From positions 93,115,642-93,179,641 of the forward strand of contig CM049306.1 of NCBI GenBank assembly GCA_026874595.1: DNA of 64,000 nt. Reading direction: 5' to 3'. The translations under genes were made by a program, and so were the position numbers. The stretch is from Sipunculus nudus. Taxonomy: Eukaryota > Annelida > Sipuncula > Golfingiida > Sipunculidae. The notes below the pieces were generated by a model. It was not told where the DNA came from and did not search any database. It saw only the letters and a program-made list of their open reading frames with translations. Of this stretch, positions 12,369 through 25,379 are shown one piece after another. Numbering within the stretch: the stretch's first letter is position 1; each line of letters opens with the position of its first letter.

Positions 12369-15300
12369 CAACATGTTGTCTACGATGTAGATAGGTTCAA
12401 CGGGAGATCAGCGTTAACCATCAGTGAAAATATAATCATATGAAATGTTTCAAATAATATAAACAAACTTTGATACCATATTTTTACTCACATTCATACA
12501 CCGACCTTTTTGAAAATCCTGAATGAACATTAATTACACAAGAGCAGGTGTTTTTAATTACTTTACCCGGGAAGATCATGGAGCGGATTATCTATGCAGC
12601 CTTGGGTACAATTTCCTGGATTTCCTTTAACGCCTTCTGAAGTTGGCGTAGATGTATAAAATATCCAAGCTAAAGTTGTAAAAAATAGTGAAATGAACAT
12701 ATATGTCAATAGCTCGGGAGGGGGCAGCTATAAACAGAGGATTTGTAAATTGGCTGGATCGATTATTATGCAGGTCGCACTGAGTAACTCCCTGTTCACA
12801 AGAAAAGGCGACCGGTTTCGTCCTGGTCTAAGCAGAGGTTCACACTCATTATTAGGGATGTTCCTAGTTGAATTCTGCAATAGTTCACTAAAATGTTGGC
12901 TAAGGTTTCAATATCGTTAGCTAGAATCGTTAGATCGACAGAACATTAACACACTCACCCACACTTCATTTGTATAAATGGAAGCTCGGCCACATTTTAA
13001 ACTTCATTACACTGAACAAATGTATCACATAACCATTGCATACAGTCCAAGCTTTATAAACGTGTGATTTGCTGCGGAGGACAAACGAGACCTACAAATT
13101 CTAGTGATTTGTGTAACAATTCCACTTTATATAAAGCATATGAGGACAATGCATACGAAATGTTATTAACTTAAGTATTTAATATATAATTAAGTTATTT
13201 CAATCTTAACACATAATACATTGAATGTATGATACATATATACACATATATATATACATATATATATACATATGTATATATATGTATATATATATGTGTG
13301 TATTATATATTGAATATATTATATATGTGTGTGTGAACATACTTTACATGCATACATATACAACATATTATTTAAATAGTGTCCCAATAAAACGTGAACT
13401 TACGGCCGTATGTCAAGTTAATATAGCAGTAAACGGCAGCCTGCACTCAGTCAGGTTATTACAACATCAGTCTTAGCTGTGGTAGTCGTTTGCACCCTCG
13501 AAGTACTTATTATGTAGAAACTACACATTTCGTTTTTTTTAGTGACGAACGGGTACCATTTGCAAGGACATAGGTGTTATTTAGCCCACATCTGGTTCCT
13601 GTCCTATTTCCACGTGTCAACTAACACAAAACAAAGAAAAGAAGAAGCATTTCAGATATAGTAACCAGAAACATTTAGCCCACCTTTGGGATCCGTTGTC
13701 GCCCAGGACAGGTGTTGAGTGCAAACTATTGTGGAACGTTATAAATATAAAGTCTAAAGCCTTTCAATATTATGTCGCAGCTGCGGCTGAGAAAAACTTT
13801 GTGCTTTGTCCTTTAAGGTGTATCCGGTTTCATTTTTTTTCGTGTTTAATTGAAGGCTTCCAAAAATTGTGGGTTTTTTTTGCATCTATGGATCTGATTG
13901 GGCCTACATATTTTCATTTATTTACTGAATATATCTAAAGCATATTTATAAACTTTCTTTAAAAAACAGTAATGATGTAGCCATACACACAACCAATTTA
14001 ATAAAAAAAAATATGTTTAGGTGAAATACTCAATGCAGTAAAATCATTTGTGACCATAAGCTCAAAAGAACATATCAAATATAATTAATGATAATTCTAT
14101 GAATTATTATACATATACTTAAAACAGTTCTAGGCAAAACATACTAGTAAATACATATAAATAGTACAATAGTAAATAATTCTGGATGTTCGAAAAAGTT
14201 AATAGTATACCCCCTCAGCACGGTCGGCTCGCAGTCATTCATATAATGACCACACCGATTATAACACCCTTGTTGAGTGCTGAGGTATTTCGTTCATTTT
14301 TCATCAAAGTATACTGGAAAGCAATGGTGATGTATAATTAAAATGTATAATTCAAAAGTACATACTAGTATATAATTGTTTTAACATACCCTGAAATAAA
14401 CAAACACACATGATAAATAGTTCAGTCCCTTTCTTTAGGGTTGGCTCGCTTGAGGTCGGAGTACTTTTAAGTAATTTCCGCTAGTTTCTTCGGGCGTGTC
14501 ACTATGCGGTATCTTGTTTCAAGGTTGTACTTTTTGTTTATAAATCACTAAGTGACTCGTTCACGTTTATGGACATGAAGCATATAATGCCTTTCTGTGC
14601 ACATTAAAATTTGTTCAACTAAAGGTATTATGAGTAAAACTCCTTGTTAATATGACCTGCTTAAAAGGGAACGCGTTCTTCCCAGTTTGTATATGCGTGT
14701 GTGTGTGTGTGTTTATGAATAGTAGGAAATAGTAGGCATATGCGAGAATTATAATGCCCATGAACAGTTGACCGCTTATATTGAACATTTTAGAGTCAAT
14801 AATAAAATTTTCTAAAATTTTCATATTTTTGAGCCTAAAAATATTATCCTCAGACAGATCTTGTTTAAATATTTAAAAAACACACAAAGAAACATTGTTT
14901 CCTGCAAGTTGTTAAAAAATGTAGAATACAGAAATTAGGAAAAAGATTAGTGTTTCAAATGACGCTTAATTTTATATGACTCCTTACTTAAGGGTATTGT
15001 CGCTTATTATTAAATATCCTGCAATGTAGTCATATCCCAGTGACCATGTTTGTCTTTTATATAGATAGGTTATGATTGACATGATACTGACAGCGGGTTT
15101 AGTAACAAAATCACCGTACATTCATTTGCTAAACAGCCGCCTGCAATATTTTGTGAAACCCTGCTTGGAGTCCGGATAAGAAAATGTGTTTTCATTACAA
15201 ACGATTGTCGTAGGTTCGAAAGAAAAAATAGAAAAATATAAACAATGAGTGTCTGATTTCATTAGTGTGACATAAAAGACGAGCGTAAAAGCATATGGGG

Positions 15301-15880
15301 TATAAAAATTCATGACTGACAGGCATCATTTCTGGTTTTAAAATATTCAATACGCTAATGCCAGTGGAATTCAGCCGGTTATTCAAAAGCTGCCCCAAAC
15401 GCCCCCAGTGGAAGGAAACATGAACATCTTTGCCATCCACGGGGCATAACGCGGCAAAGAAAGAGCGCTCTAGTCTCGGGCGATCTCGCGTGATAATTTA
15501 ATAAAGCAGCTGATACGGGACACAATCACCAGCACTTGTTCAAAGCACTTTGATAAGATGAGACACCGCTGTTTTTCCTAATCGCCCCTTTCAAATGAAA
15601 CTCTAGAACCCACTTTTGATCTTATGATTAGAATCTTAGATTGTAACGAATAGAAATAAAACTGATAAGCCGAATAAAAAGTAAATGCACAATGGATAAT
15701 TCAATGTTAGTTGCTTCTACGAATTTCTGGGACGAGTTTTTATATACATTCACTTTTGGGCTCTTTCTTCCAGTATCCTTCGTGTATATGCTTACTATCA
15801 TAATAATAAACGCTTCTTCTAAATACGTAAGATATAGCAGGTGGGATAATTAATATTTGACCATGTAACGTCTATCTGTT
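11613..15880. other. No recognisable gene; microsatellites
   Basis: This stretch holds (AT)n at about 12319-12363, mixed (TA/TG)n at 13226-13340 and (GT)n at 14696-14711. ORFs show no family features. Confidence 0.5.
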
Positions 15881-15929
15881 TGACCTAAATTATATGACAC
15901 TGAAGTTTTTTACGATATTTAGTATTAGT

Positions 15930-16450
15930 CCAGGAACACTGTGGTTGGCTTTATATTCGAGGGGTTTAATTTTCAAGATATTCGCTAAAACTGTGTTTCA
16001 CAAAGATTTAATTTTCGCGATCTCAGCATATTGTTACCTACAGAGAACATTTACATTGATATGCGTATTATTTAATATAAATCTTAACAATGAAGGGAAT
16101 TAAAATATCCATTCATTCATTCATTGTAGGGAACATCGCATGAGCGAAAATTCTTATTCATTATTGACAATTAATACAAAGTTTTAGTATTTTTATAATA
16201 CCAACTTTTGTTTACCTATAACATGAAGAAATTGTTTAATGTTAATACTTTTTAGTATCATTTCCCTGTTTTTCTCTTTAGACACTACAGGCATGAAGCA
16301 CAGAAGTTATCAATGTAAAAGGACTGTTCACTATGCAAATGTGTTGTTTCATACGCGAGGGATTTATTTTCGCGGTAATTCCTCTAATGCGAAAACCTCG
16401 AATTTGAATTCCTGGCGAACAATAAGCCTATCACAGTATTTACTATGGCT
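15930..16450. repeat. Two divergent copies of a TTTAATTTTCGCG-type repeat
   Basis: Near 15955-16025 (TTCGAGGGGTTTAATTTTC and later TTTAATTTTCGCGA) and near 16352-16405 (ACGCGAGGGATTTATTTTCG, then GCGAAAACCTCGAA) the same words recur. They look like degraded palindromic MITE fragments. Family assignment is not possible by eye. Confidence 0.4.
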
Positions 16451-16459
16451 GTAAAAAGA

Positions 16460-18270
16460 ACTGAAAAAGAAAATATATTCGCTACTGAGAACCTGAATAC
16501 AAGGCGGTATATCTCAGACGATACACACCGCTATGAAGCCCATTCTAGCTCAACCTTTTATTTAAACCTCAAAATAAATTTTTTAAATGATTTTTTTAAT
16601 AATTTTGGGAGAAATTGATATCATGGGTAAACTAACAACTGGATTTCGGGACCTATGTAGGTTCAAACGTTGGCGGTGTATGCTTTCTCTGGGTGACATC
16701 TATAAGCAAACTTATGTAACCGAAAAAATGCTTCAGAAATATACGAATGCAGGTTCAATTAGAATTGTAACGAGCTCAGTGATATTTTTCACACGACATT
16801 TATATCACATATTCTCGCAGAGCTATTCGGTACGATGTATATAGGTGTTTCTTGTACCACATTTTCCTGAAGGGCTTACTATTAAACAGGTACTTTACGG
16901 CTCCATTCAGATATATTGGAGAAGAAAGAAGAAAGAAAAATGTGCTATATAACAAAAACAACAGTTTCCAGTCCTTCACATGGCGTTTATGTGTGGTTTA
17001 AAGCTGTATTTCTATTCAACATATATACCGGGACGTAAGTGTAGATTGTTTTTTCAGCATGGAGAAAAAATGCCTTTTTTCCCATGCTTAAAGCATAATA
17101 ACTACATTAACAAAGTAACTAGTACCTTATAACTGAATTAAAATATATCATTGTTGCGATTCAGAATCACTGGAGGTAATGTGGGAGTTACAACTGTTTC
17201 TATATTAAACATTGACTAGTCCTTGGTAGTCAATTTTCATTTAAATTCATAAGAAATAAGATCAGCTCTGACGGAAATTTTATTTAAAATAGCCACAGTC
17301 TGTTCCACAATGGAGCGCCTACTACAATTTGTCAATATTTTCATAAATTTAAAAACCAGTTCCTATAAGTGATTTACATCGGCAAATGAGGCACAAATAA
17401 CTAGAATGAAACAACCATACCTTGCTTAGAATTTTGTGAATTTTATTGATATCAATATATGAGAAAAAAGCATTTTTTTACAACAACTCAGCCCATTGAT
17501 GAAGGTCAAGGTCAGTGGTCACATGCTCAAACAACTACATTTAAAAGTTGTTGATTAGTTATTTAATGTCCTAAATATTCTAAAAAAAATTACTGTCAAA
17601 GTGAACTTTCAAACTGTGGGATATTAGTTAAGAGAATAATCGCCCACTTTCAATGGGCAGCTACTGGTGGAAAATACTGTTTATATAATTAATACGAAAT
17701 TTTTCTACGAAATGGTTAACTGCTTCCGCTCTGATTTTACCCTCCAAATTCTGCACACGTATCGTTGGTGTCTTTTCTAGGACAAGTTTGTTTTCGTTTG
17801 CGGGATTATTTCCTATTAAGCTGCATAATTAAAAATTTTAATATTAACCCAATAGGTACCTCTTTTATGCTGTAAGATCCTTCGCGCCTGTCACTTTTTT
17901 TCAAGAGGCGCCTTTGGGAATTTCTTGCATTTCGAGCTCACTGGCCACAGAGCGTATTGTGCAATTCGGGGTGACAGGTTCACTCTAATCCCCATTGTTC
18001 CCCCTACCTTCCTCAACAGGAATAAATGTATTGTTATTTAAAACAAAGTCTACGTAACTCCGCTTTCAATGCGAAGGCTTATCAGTTGGGTTGATACTAA
18101 GACCTGTTAGAAGACCACCGTCTAATTTTTATGGGTTTACAGGTATGTTGATTTCTATACGCTAATACATATATTTTGATTTTAACCATGTTATCAATAG
18201 TTCTACAAATTATGGGTTGTTTGAACAAAAAGGTTGTTCAAAGCCCTTCGACTGAAACACAGTTCGGGTC
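16460..18270. other. No recognisable gene
   Basis: AT-rich DNA. At about 17495-17585 a stretch (GGTCACATGCTCAAACAAC...) resembles 39060-39145 (GGTCACATGCAAAAATATC...), suggesting an old dispersed repeat. Confidence 0.4.
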
Positions 18271-18279
18271 GGGGTTTGG

Positions 18280-18850
18280 GATGGATGCACACATATTTTT
18301 TAGGATCCCCAATCTTAAGGGACATTGAAACATGGAACTAAATTACCAGTGCATCTTTAAACTGATGGGGATTTTATTAACAAAACAGATTCTGCCTGCA
18401 ATCGGAGCCTGGAAAACGCCACCAGAATCTCCTTATCAGCCATTTGTTTAAGTGTAAACTCTTCATAAATAATCCTGTCACGCTTCAGTGACCCGGTTTC
18501 ACCTTGCGAGTGGCTGAACAAATGCATACGAATTGGCGGTTTCTACATGAAGACAAAGGTATTCTTCCATTGTGATAATGGTCTATAAGAAAAAAAAATA
18601 TCATGACTGTTTATACGGATTTACGTAACCCACTGCAAATTTTTTCTTTAAAAATCAGGATATACCATTTTGTGTTAATTTTACTTAAAACAAAGCAACG
18701 AATCAAGGCAGAAGTTATATCTTTGCCCCGAACTTGCACCCAACGGGAGCATCATCAGTTTCCGATCAACCTGATGACAATCAACAATGCTCAGGACAAG
18801 CATTTAATACTGTTGTAGTCTTTTTGTCTAAGCTTACATATCTTGCCACA
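18280..18850 (+). repeat. Dispersed repeat family 2, copy 1
   Basis: This segment matches the reverse complement of 28985-29575 over its whole length. Shared words include GTCACGCTTCA-TGACCCGG, CAAATGCATACGAAT, CCTGATGACAATCAACAA and CTCAGGACAAGCATTTAA. No coding domain is seen. Confidence 0.8.
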
Positions 18851-18922
18851 TTGGCAGCTTTAAGTTGCATTCTGCGTGCAATAAGTGCAGTTCTCTCTAA
18901 ACTGTCACTGTACTATATACAG

Positions 18923-18961
<39 letters not shown>

Positions 18962-18970
18962 TATATATAT
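18923..18970. repeat. (AT)n microsatellite
   Basis: A TA tract of about 45 bp with one AAA interruption. Confidence 0.9.
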
Positions 18971-20235
18971 GCAAAAGCACCATAACCCCTGCAGTGATGA
19001 TGTCGAGCCCATGTCGTTGATCGGAAGACAAAAAATATTCTAACGCAAAATCGTATACCACATGTATGCCTTACGTCTACTTATTTGTTTGATTTCTTGA
19101 ATAGCATAATTCGCCACTCTCTGCTGACCATCTCCAGTCTAGTATAAATAAAACCATGTTCATATATTATAAAGATTGATGTAATTGTACGAAATACATA
19201 TTATTACGAAATTATTACACTATATATACCAAGCTTTGCTCAGACTCGAGAGCTATAAAAGTAATCAAATAATGTAGTTAAAGCATGTGTTAACTAACGT
19301 AAAAATGTACATGCATGATTACCTGAAAATATCCATTTTAAATTGTTTTGAAGGATATTTGCACTGGACTAGGGTTCCAACTGACTCTCACGCGAAGAAG
19401 GTGGACTCGACTTTGTCTTGGACACACGTGGCTCGGACTCGGACTTGCACTCGGACTCGGATGGTGTGGTTTCGACTGCATCACTGGATCTTTATATCAT
19501 AAACAAGAGTCAAAGGTGCATCTAGTAGTTGTTTAATAAACAGTTTTGTAAGGGAAAAGCAGCTGCCGTTCCTGTGCGCTCTGCAAAATATACGTGGTAA
19601 ATATACTTTAATAGGAACTTACAATAATAAAAATTAAAAAAAGCTTGTTAATAAGATAACCTTTTACCACATTTCTTTTGCAGCAATTTGCGAATGTCAA
19701 TTATATTCAAAGACCTCGCTTCTCTGAGGAAACTAACCTGGTTGATAGCCAGAGACAATCCCAAAAATCTCCGACTGATGATAATAAGAATATATTGATT
19801 TTATGTGTAAAAATCAGGAAGAAACGTCGAGGAGAACATCAAAAGCCAGTCATGCAGTTAGCTTTATATAACTCCATGCAAACTAATCATAAAAAAGTGC
19901 ACAGTGATCACACAGAATCTGCTAAATGCTTAAGTGGAGTTTTAATTGGATCTTGGGTACTACAATCATTCACTCATCAACACTGACAGGAATATATTCA
20001 ATGGTTGTCTGTATCGACGACTTCTGATGCTATATCCTTCAGTTTTATTTATGGGAATATTTTTCTCAATCACGGCGATATTGCCATCTCCTTTCATTTT
20101 CCCTTTGGGCATTAATGCTTATTTCATTATTATATGCGACTGAAACCTTAATGGTAATTTTAAAGTTCTACTAAGGTATGAACAAGTGTAATTTGTAAAT
20201 TTAAAAGTGAAATTTGTAATTCTGGTAACGTTGCG
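18971..20235. other. No recognisable gene
   Basis: A short cryptic repeat of GGACTCGGACT words lies at about 19430-19462. The ORF at 19678-19986 (102 codons) has no recognisable domain or splice context. Confidence 0.4.
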
Positions 20236-20239
20236 CATG

Positions 20240-20320
20240 GTTGCCGTGAATACACGATTCAGTAGGCATTTATATTGGGCTGGTAAGCCTCACTTGAGTC
20301 CTGATACAAGCCATAAAGAG
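20240..20320 (+). repeat. Dispersed repeat family 3, copy 1
   Basis: GCCGTGAATACACGATTCAG followed by GGGCTGGTAAGCCT is matched in reverse complement at 35675-35755. A weaker relative (AGTACACGATCAGTTGACAC) lies at about 20890-20960. Confidence 0.6.
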
Positions 20321-21080
20321 GATTTATCAATATGCTAAAATAAAATGGATTTTTATTCTCGCGCATGGTAGATGTTGTTGAAAAGTATAACAATAAAGCT
20401 AATGATTTATCTAATTAATGTGACAGCGTACTTGTATGCCATGAGGCATTGTAAAACATAACGAGAATAGTTGCATGCTCATGGAGCACACAGTACACCC
20501 CTCGATGCAAGATGGAACGGTACTCTGACACCAATACGCTGGCCGTAGACCTTCTAATATCAGTATGGTTGCCTGTGCTCATATCAAGTACCTAAAATGC
20601 TACTTGAAACGGCACCAGTTAGCATAACTATGTTTTATTGAAACTGCCAAAGGAAGGATTATTTAATTATTTACCAAAACATTTCTGCTGCAGATAATTT
20701 TAAATAATCATCTGTAGCATCAGGGAAATAATTCAGAACATTGTATTAGACAATAATGATGATAAAAGAAAGATTGATATAGGTGTCTGACTTAAAGGTT
20801 CATAAACATTTGCAATAATATGTGCATTAAAACGCGCAAGTATTTATGATCAGCTTGAAATCCCTTCTACGCTATGTGTACTTAGCCCGTGAGTACACGA
20901 TCAGTTGACACTTACATCAGTCTGACAGCCAGTACGCTGGTCGTAGACTAATGTCAGAGGGCAGAAATGGCGCTACATCTGTAATACGCCAGTGCTTTGC
21001 CGATTTTCAAAATATCGATAAACGTCCTTAATTTTACACTGGCAGATTGTATGACGAGTCAGATGGAGCCGATGTGTTTA
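20321..21080. other. No recognisable gene
   Basis: Small repeated words (TACGCTGGCCGTAGAC near 20530 and TACGCTGGTCGTAGAC near 20935) suggest fragments of one repeat family. Nothing else is seen. Confidence 0.4.
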
Positions 21081-21091
21081 TACTGTTACGG

Positions 21092-21238
21092 GGTGACATA
21101 AAAGCGGACCGAACTGTCTCGCTAGTGAAGCTTGCTTTTCTAGCGAAGCGGTCGGTACGCCGGGACTTGTGCGCCACCCACATGGGTTCGAATCCCGGAT
21201 CGGCCCAGTATTTTCCCCTCAGCAATTTGTCTTCGTAA
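21092..21238 (+). mobile_element. tRNA-derived SINE-like element, copy 1
   Basis: An RNA polymerase III box A-like TAGCGAAGCGGTCGG (about 21140) is followed about 45 bp later by a perfect box B, GGTTCGAATCC (21185). The unit starts GTGACATAAAAGCGGACCGA and ends TTTGTCTTCGTAA. Copies at 58223-58369 and 58499-58630 share the 5' part in order. The head looks tRNA-derived. It lacks a clean acceptor stem, so it is not a tRNA gene. Confidence 0.7.
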
Positions 21239-21279
21239 CAATACCATTACATTACAAGAGTGTATACTAATGAAATGTG

Positions 21280-21400
21280 ATACGTCCGTTCTTCTGAAGA
21301 AGGCCCCGAAGGAAGACAGGAATCTTTGTGACGTAATCAATCTGACGTAATCTTGTCTCAGGTACAACGGTAACCTTCTATCTGTGTACGGTTTCACGTT
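21280..21400. other. Small sequence with CTGAAGAAGG motif
   Basis: TTCTGAAGAAGGCCCCGAAG followed by GTGACGTAATC repeated twice. It resembles the 3' ends of some Penelope-like or SINE elements, but the evidence is thin. Confidence 0.2.
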
Positions 21401-21857
21401 TTGCTCAGTATTGTAGCATGAAATTATGGGTTAATCTTCAGATCCGTTTACATGTGTTCACCCCTATCTACTCGTTTCTAATAATCAATTGAGTGTTAAA
21501 AATGGATAGGAGGCGTTACCATATAAACATAGCAAAAAAAAAGAATATACTGTGTCTGCACGGTAATACCCCTGCCTCACCCACCGTCACTGTATGCACT
21601 CGAATACTTATTGGACATGAGTGACTGTGACCAGCAGCATAATCTTAGTCACTTAGCTGTGTATAGTTATCTTAGAAGTTAGAACCAAGATCAAAACATG
21701 TCAATAAGAGTATTGAAAGCAGCACAGGCGCCTGAATCCCTGTTGGTACAAATAATGGCTTAAACAATTTTAATCACCTATATAAAAAATCCCCTACCCT
21801 TTTCTTAGCTCTAAACCAGTTAACAATGCTTGTCAGTAACTTGTATATATAGATATA

Positions 21858-22110
21858 CACAAGGCCGATATCTTCATTTGCAACTGCATTTTAATTATTA
21901 ATTGTTACTTTCATGGTAGGCCCGCACAGAATGACCTGCAACCTTTTGATTAGGCTCTTACAATTGTACTGGGTACCAGTGTATATATTAATTGTTTACA
22001 GTCAATCTAAAGATGACAAAAAATGCTGTGCGGGCCTACCATGAAAGTACCAATTAAATGATACAATGCAGTTGCAAATGAATATGAGATGGTTTTGCCG
22101 AGAACCTTGT
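21858..22110. mobile_element. 253-bp inverted-repeat element (MITE)
   Basis: TACTTTCATGGTAGGCCCGC (about 21906-21925) recurs as an exact inverted copy at about 22027-22049. The arms extend outwards (TTTGCAACTGCATT / AATGCAGTTGCAAA) to ACAAGG/CCTTGT at the ends. There is no coding capacity. It could fold into a large hairpin. Confidence 0.8.
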
Positions 22111-23450
22111 ATTCAGATAAATGAACAACAGCGTGAGATAAAATTACTATTAAGCCGTGATCCACGGGTCATGACGCGCACCTTAAGGACTAATCAGTGC
22201 GGTCAGTGTGTTTGCATCTGTGCAAAGCCATACAAAAAATGACAATGTATTTACATAAACGGCATAGATTGTTTAAGGCATATTTTGCTTGAACTTATTT
22301 TTTTAAATAACTTGTTTTATTGAATTCGCCAAGAGGGTATGGTTTCATTACCGTTCGAGTGTGTGTGTATTTGTGTTTTTTTTTTTTTTCTAATATTTGA
22401 CCCATATGAATGGTTGCTTGTTAGACTAACACTATATCAAGGTCCAGACTGGTTTCTATGAACAAGATTTTCGGGCAATGAGGGTAGTCCTTAACATTTA
22501 TCATTAAATGCTATATAATTGAGAATAGGTCAGTTCAAATTTGACATGACAATGTGATATTTGACAGTCAAAAGTGACATTATCAGTGTATAATATTCAA
22601 AAATGACAATATGCTGTGAAGACAGGGCTTTATTTTTAGTCAAAACGTACAATTTAATACGAATATATTATTGGGGCAATGCAATTTCTTGATGACAGTT
22701 GCTTAATACATATCATATAACAGGAGACAATGTAGTCGTTATTGAAAAATTGAAAAACTGGCATGTTTGTATCTATGTTTCTCACTGTAAACATAAATGT
22801 TTTAATGCAATACAGACATAATGGTTGGCACAACTATAATTTCACATAGTTTACTGTCAGAAACAAGAAGGCAATGAGCCCATAAAACCTAAGGAAAATC
22901 TACGGAGTTATTTTTAAATGCCTGATGAACTCGTTTAACTATTTAATTAATAGTGAAATTAGCAAATTTTGCCAGTGACAGTTCTGAAAGACTGGCATTT
23001 CTGATATTTTTTAATTGTCATCGCGATGACAGTAAATTGCCCTATTTGGACACATAAATTCTATTTTATGATCCAATGCAAAGCCGTGTTACTTATGTTA
23101 ATCAAAATGAGCTTGTATATTTGTGATCGTTTGACCAACAATGCTGACCAACGAGGCTCTATTTCTTTAATCAATATGATGCACGGTAACGTTGTTTTAA
23201 GGAAAAGCATTAAGAGATAAATATAACTTTTGACACAATACGTTCCTGAGTGAGTCTTATATGAAAGAAGGCAATTTTTTCATGAACCTTTTTATTTGAA
23301 TAAGTGATATAACCCTGTTATAAGCACGGTGAATCAAAATCCCTTTTTTTAAGGTCTATATATTTATTTTGCTCCTACAAGAAAATCCCATTGTAGGTCA
23401 CAAGCACACAGTCAACGAATAAATGAGAAAAGGAGTTGACATGCTCCAAA
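22111..23450. other. No recognisable gene
   Basis: AT-rich DNA with a poly-T run at 22377-22390. No motif is seen. Confidence 0.5.
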
Positions 23451-23453
23451 AAC

Positions 23454-23454
<1 letters not shown>

Positions 23455-23502
<48 letters not shown>
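23455..23502. repeat. (AT)n microsatellite
   Basis: An uninterrupted TA tract of about 46 bp. Confidence 0.9.
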
Positions 23503-23503
<1 letters not shown>

Positions 23504-23859
23504 TGTCAAGAGGGGACATTCCACTTAATTTGAATTAGGATATCGTTATAATATCTCAGCTAAAAAAAATCATATTAATCATAAATCGCACATTGATTTT
23601 TATCGAGAGCATATGTAAAATACACTTCGGCGGTACATTTCACTTTACATATCGTTTAATAATAACTGACCAGTGGTGATAAGCTGCAACAAGTATCTCC
23701 CCAAGTTAACTGGAGCCAGCAGCCTCTGGGCTAGTTTTCAAAACGCCCTATCCCTTTCTGAAAAAAATCGAAAACGGGCTGTGGTCGAATTAAAACGTGT
23801 AACTTTGGCAAAATAATGTCCTAGTTCGTTCATAAACAGTCCCTGATACGTTCATTTCG

Positions 23860-24110
23860 TCATTAGCCTGTCGGCAGTCCGTTCGTATCAACTTCAAATT
23901 TGATTAAATTGTCCGTTCACCTCATGCGGACACCGTTTCGAAGCAGTCTAAGCCAGTCTGTTGTCAGTTTAAACCATTCGTAACTAGTTCTACTTCGTTC
24001 CCAATACGTTAAAATCCGTTCTTACTAGTTCGTAACTCGACCACCTCGTTCACAGGCATCTCACCTCGTTCTGACCACGTCCTTATCGCTTCCCTAGTGT
24101 GTGCGGAATG
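23860..24110. repeat. CGTTC/CGTAACTAGTTC-rich block upstream of the 24.2-kb ORF
   Basis: The words CGTTC, GTCCGTTC and CGTAACTAGTTC recur without a fixed period, and similar words return at about 25190-25370. The two blocks bracket a decayed ORF and might be terminal or promoter sequences of one mobile element. No clear direct repeat was found. Confidence 0.4.
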
Positions 24111-24140
24111 TAATTGCAATCGGGTCCTGGCGTGACGGGC

Positions 24141-24147
24141 ATAAAAA
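24141..24147 (+). promoter_or_regulatory. TATA-like box
   Basis: ATAAAAA in GGGCATAAAAACCCAG lies 76 bp before the ATG at 24217 of the decayed ORF. The spacing is plausible for a polymerase II core promoter. Confidence 0.35.
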
Positions 24148-24216
24148 CCCAGTGTGTTCTTGCCAGTCCTCATTCCCATACGCCGCTTCAAGCTTCATTG
24201 CATCTTTGTGATCACC

Positions 24217-24640
24217 ATGCCTCCAAAGTGGAGAGGAGCCAGAAAGACGGGCCGTGTTAAAGCAGCCACCACCCCAAGAAGCCAAAGCTCCATTTCCCCT
24301 GAAGCCCATCCAGGTTCATCCCCAAGTTGCTGAGCCTCCTGAGCCTGTCCGTGAGTTTGGGAGTCAAGAGAAGGAGAGTGCTGTTTCCCCTCGACCCTCT
24401 GATGCTTTTGTCTCAAAGTCACAAAGTCAGATGTCGGAAGAAGATGGGAAGCAGTGCGATGGCAAGCTTCATCCATGGTTCAAGAGCCTTTCTATAGTAA
24501 GAGTCTTCTTTTTCTATGAAGGAGTGGGATGATTCTCAAGAAGATGTAGAAGGACTCTTGATCATCCGGAAAGAGCTCCTCCAACGGCTGATGATAATGT
24601 CCCACGGCTTTTCTCCCAGCTGTCAGGTTTCAGTAAGTTC
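24217..24640 (+). pseudogene. Decayed ORF, possibly from a mobile element
   Basis: The ATG at 24217 (context ATCACCATGC) opens a basic N-terminus (MPPKWRGARKTGRVKAATTP) that stops at 24331. A second frame (24254-24532) carries a Pro/Glu/Ser-rich stretch ending DGKLHPWFKSLS. A third frame continues from about 24516 with KEWDDSQEDVEG. Protein-like composition passing between three frames suggests one coding sequence broken by frameshifts. I do not recognise the family. A gag-like or DNA-binding protein of a mobile element is a guess from the basic start and the flanking repeat blocks. Confidence 0.35.
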
Positions 24641-25189
24641 CTCACCCAACAGATTCTTAGTCTTCTCTTTCATGCTCTTCGATCTCATTGTACTCTTTCT
24701 CTGCTTACAACAAAAATTGCATGAAACCAACTTTCAACTTGTTCAGGGCTGAAAAGTTTATCCATAGTTCTGAGCAAAAATCTTGAAAACCTTTGTTTGT
24801 AAAAGATGTGCACTGCCAGAAATCTAGAGACCAGACGATGAACCAGTGAGAAAACGGCCCGTATTTATACCATACCTTGTTCGATCGTATTGAAGACAGG
24901 GTGGACGTAACAAGAACTTCATGAGAATGACAGAAACATACTCAAAACGAGTAGATCCTAATGAGAATCTACTTTGAACCTTTAAAACCGTGTGGAAACG
25001 TGTGGCAATCACAGAACTTTTGTTTTGTTTGTTTTGAATGTATTTGGTCGGAATAACGACGCACTAAGGACGTCATGTAGTCGATTTTGGTCTGTCGGCC
25101 AAAAGGATAAACAAGTGGTGGGTGTGTATACGTACTACCAACTGATGCCCCGACCGCACAGTGTCGTAACACGTCCCTTGTAGGATCAT

Positions 25190-25375
25190 AGTACGGCATT
25201 TCCGTTCGTAGCACGTCCATCTCGTTAAAGGCACTTGTCAATCCGTCTAATAGCAGGACGAGAAGACCGCCCGAATATTTTGAGCAGATTGGACGTTTGG
25301 AGAACCCTACCCGTCCGAGTCTGTCCAATCCCGTCCTTGAAATTCGTAAACAGACCGTATAACGTTGGTACTACG
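25190..25375. repeat. CGTCC/CGTTC-rich block downstream of the 24.2-kb ORF
   Basis: Words such as CCGTTCGTAGCACGTCC, GTCCAATCCCGTCC and TTCGTAAACAGACCG recall the block at 23860-24110. No gene is seen. Confidence 0.35.
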
Positions 25376-25379
25376 TCAA

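Noticed and set aside
21280-21400. Hammerhead core around CTGAAGAAGG
   Set aside because: The stem II and GAAA spacing does not fit, so it is listed only as a weak motif.
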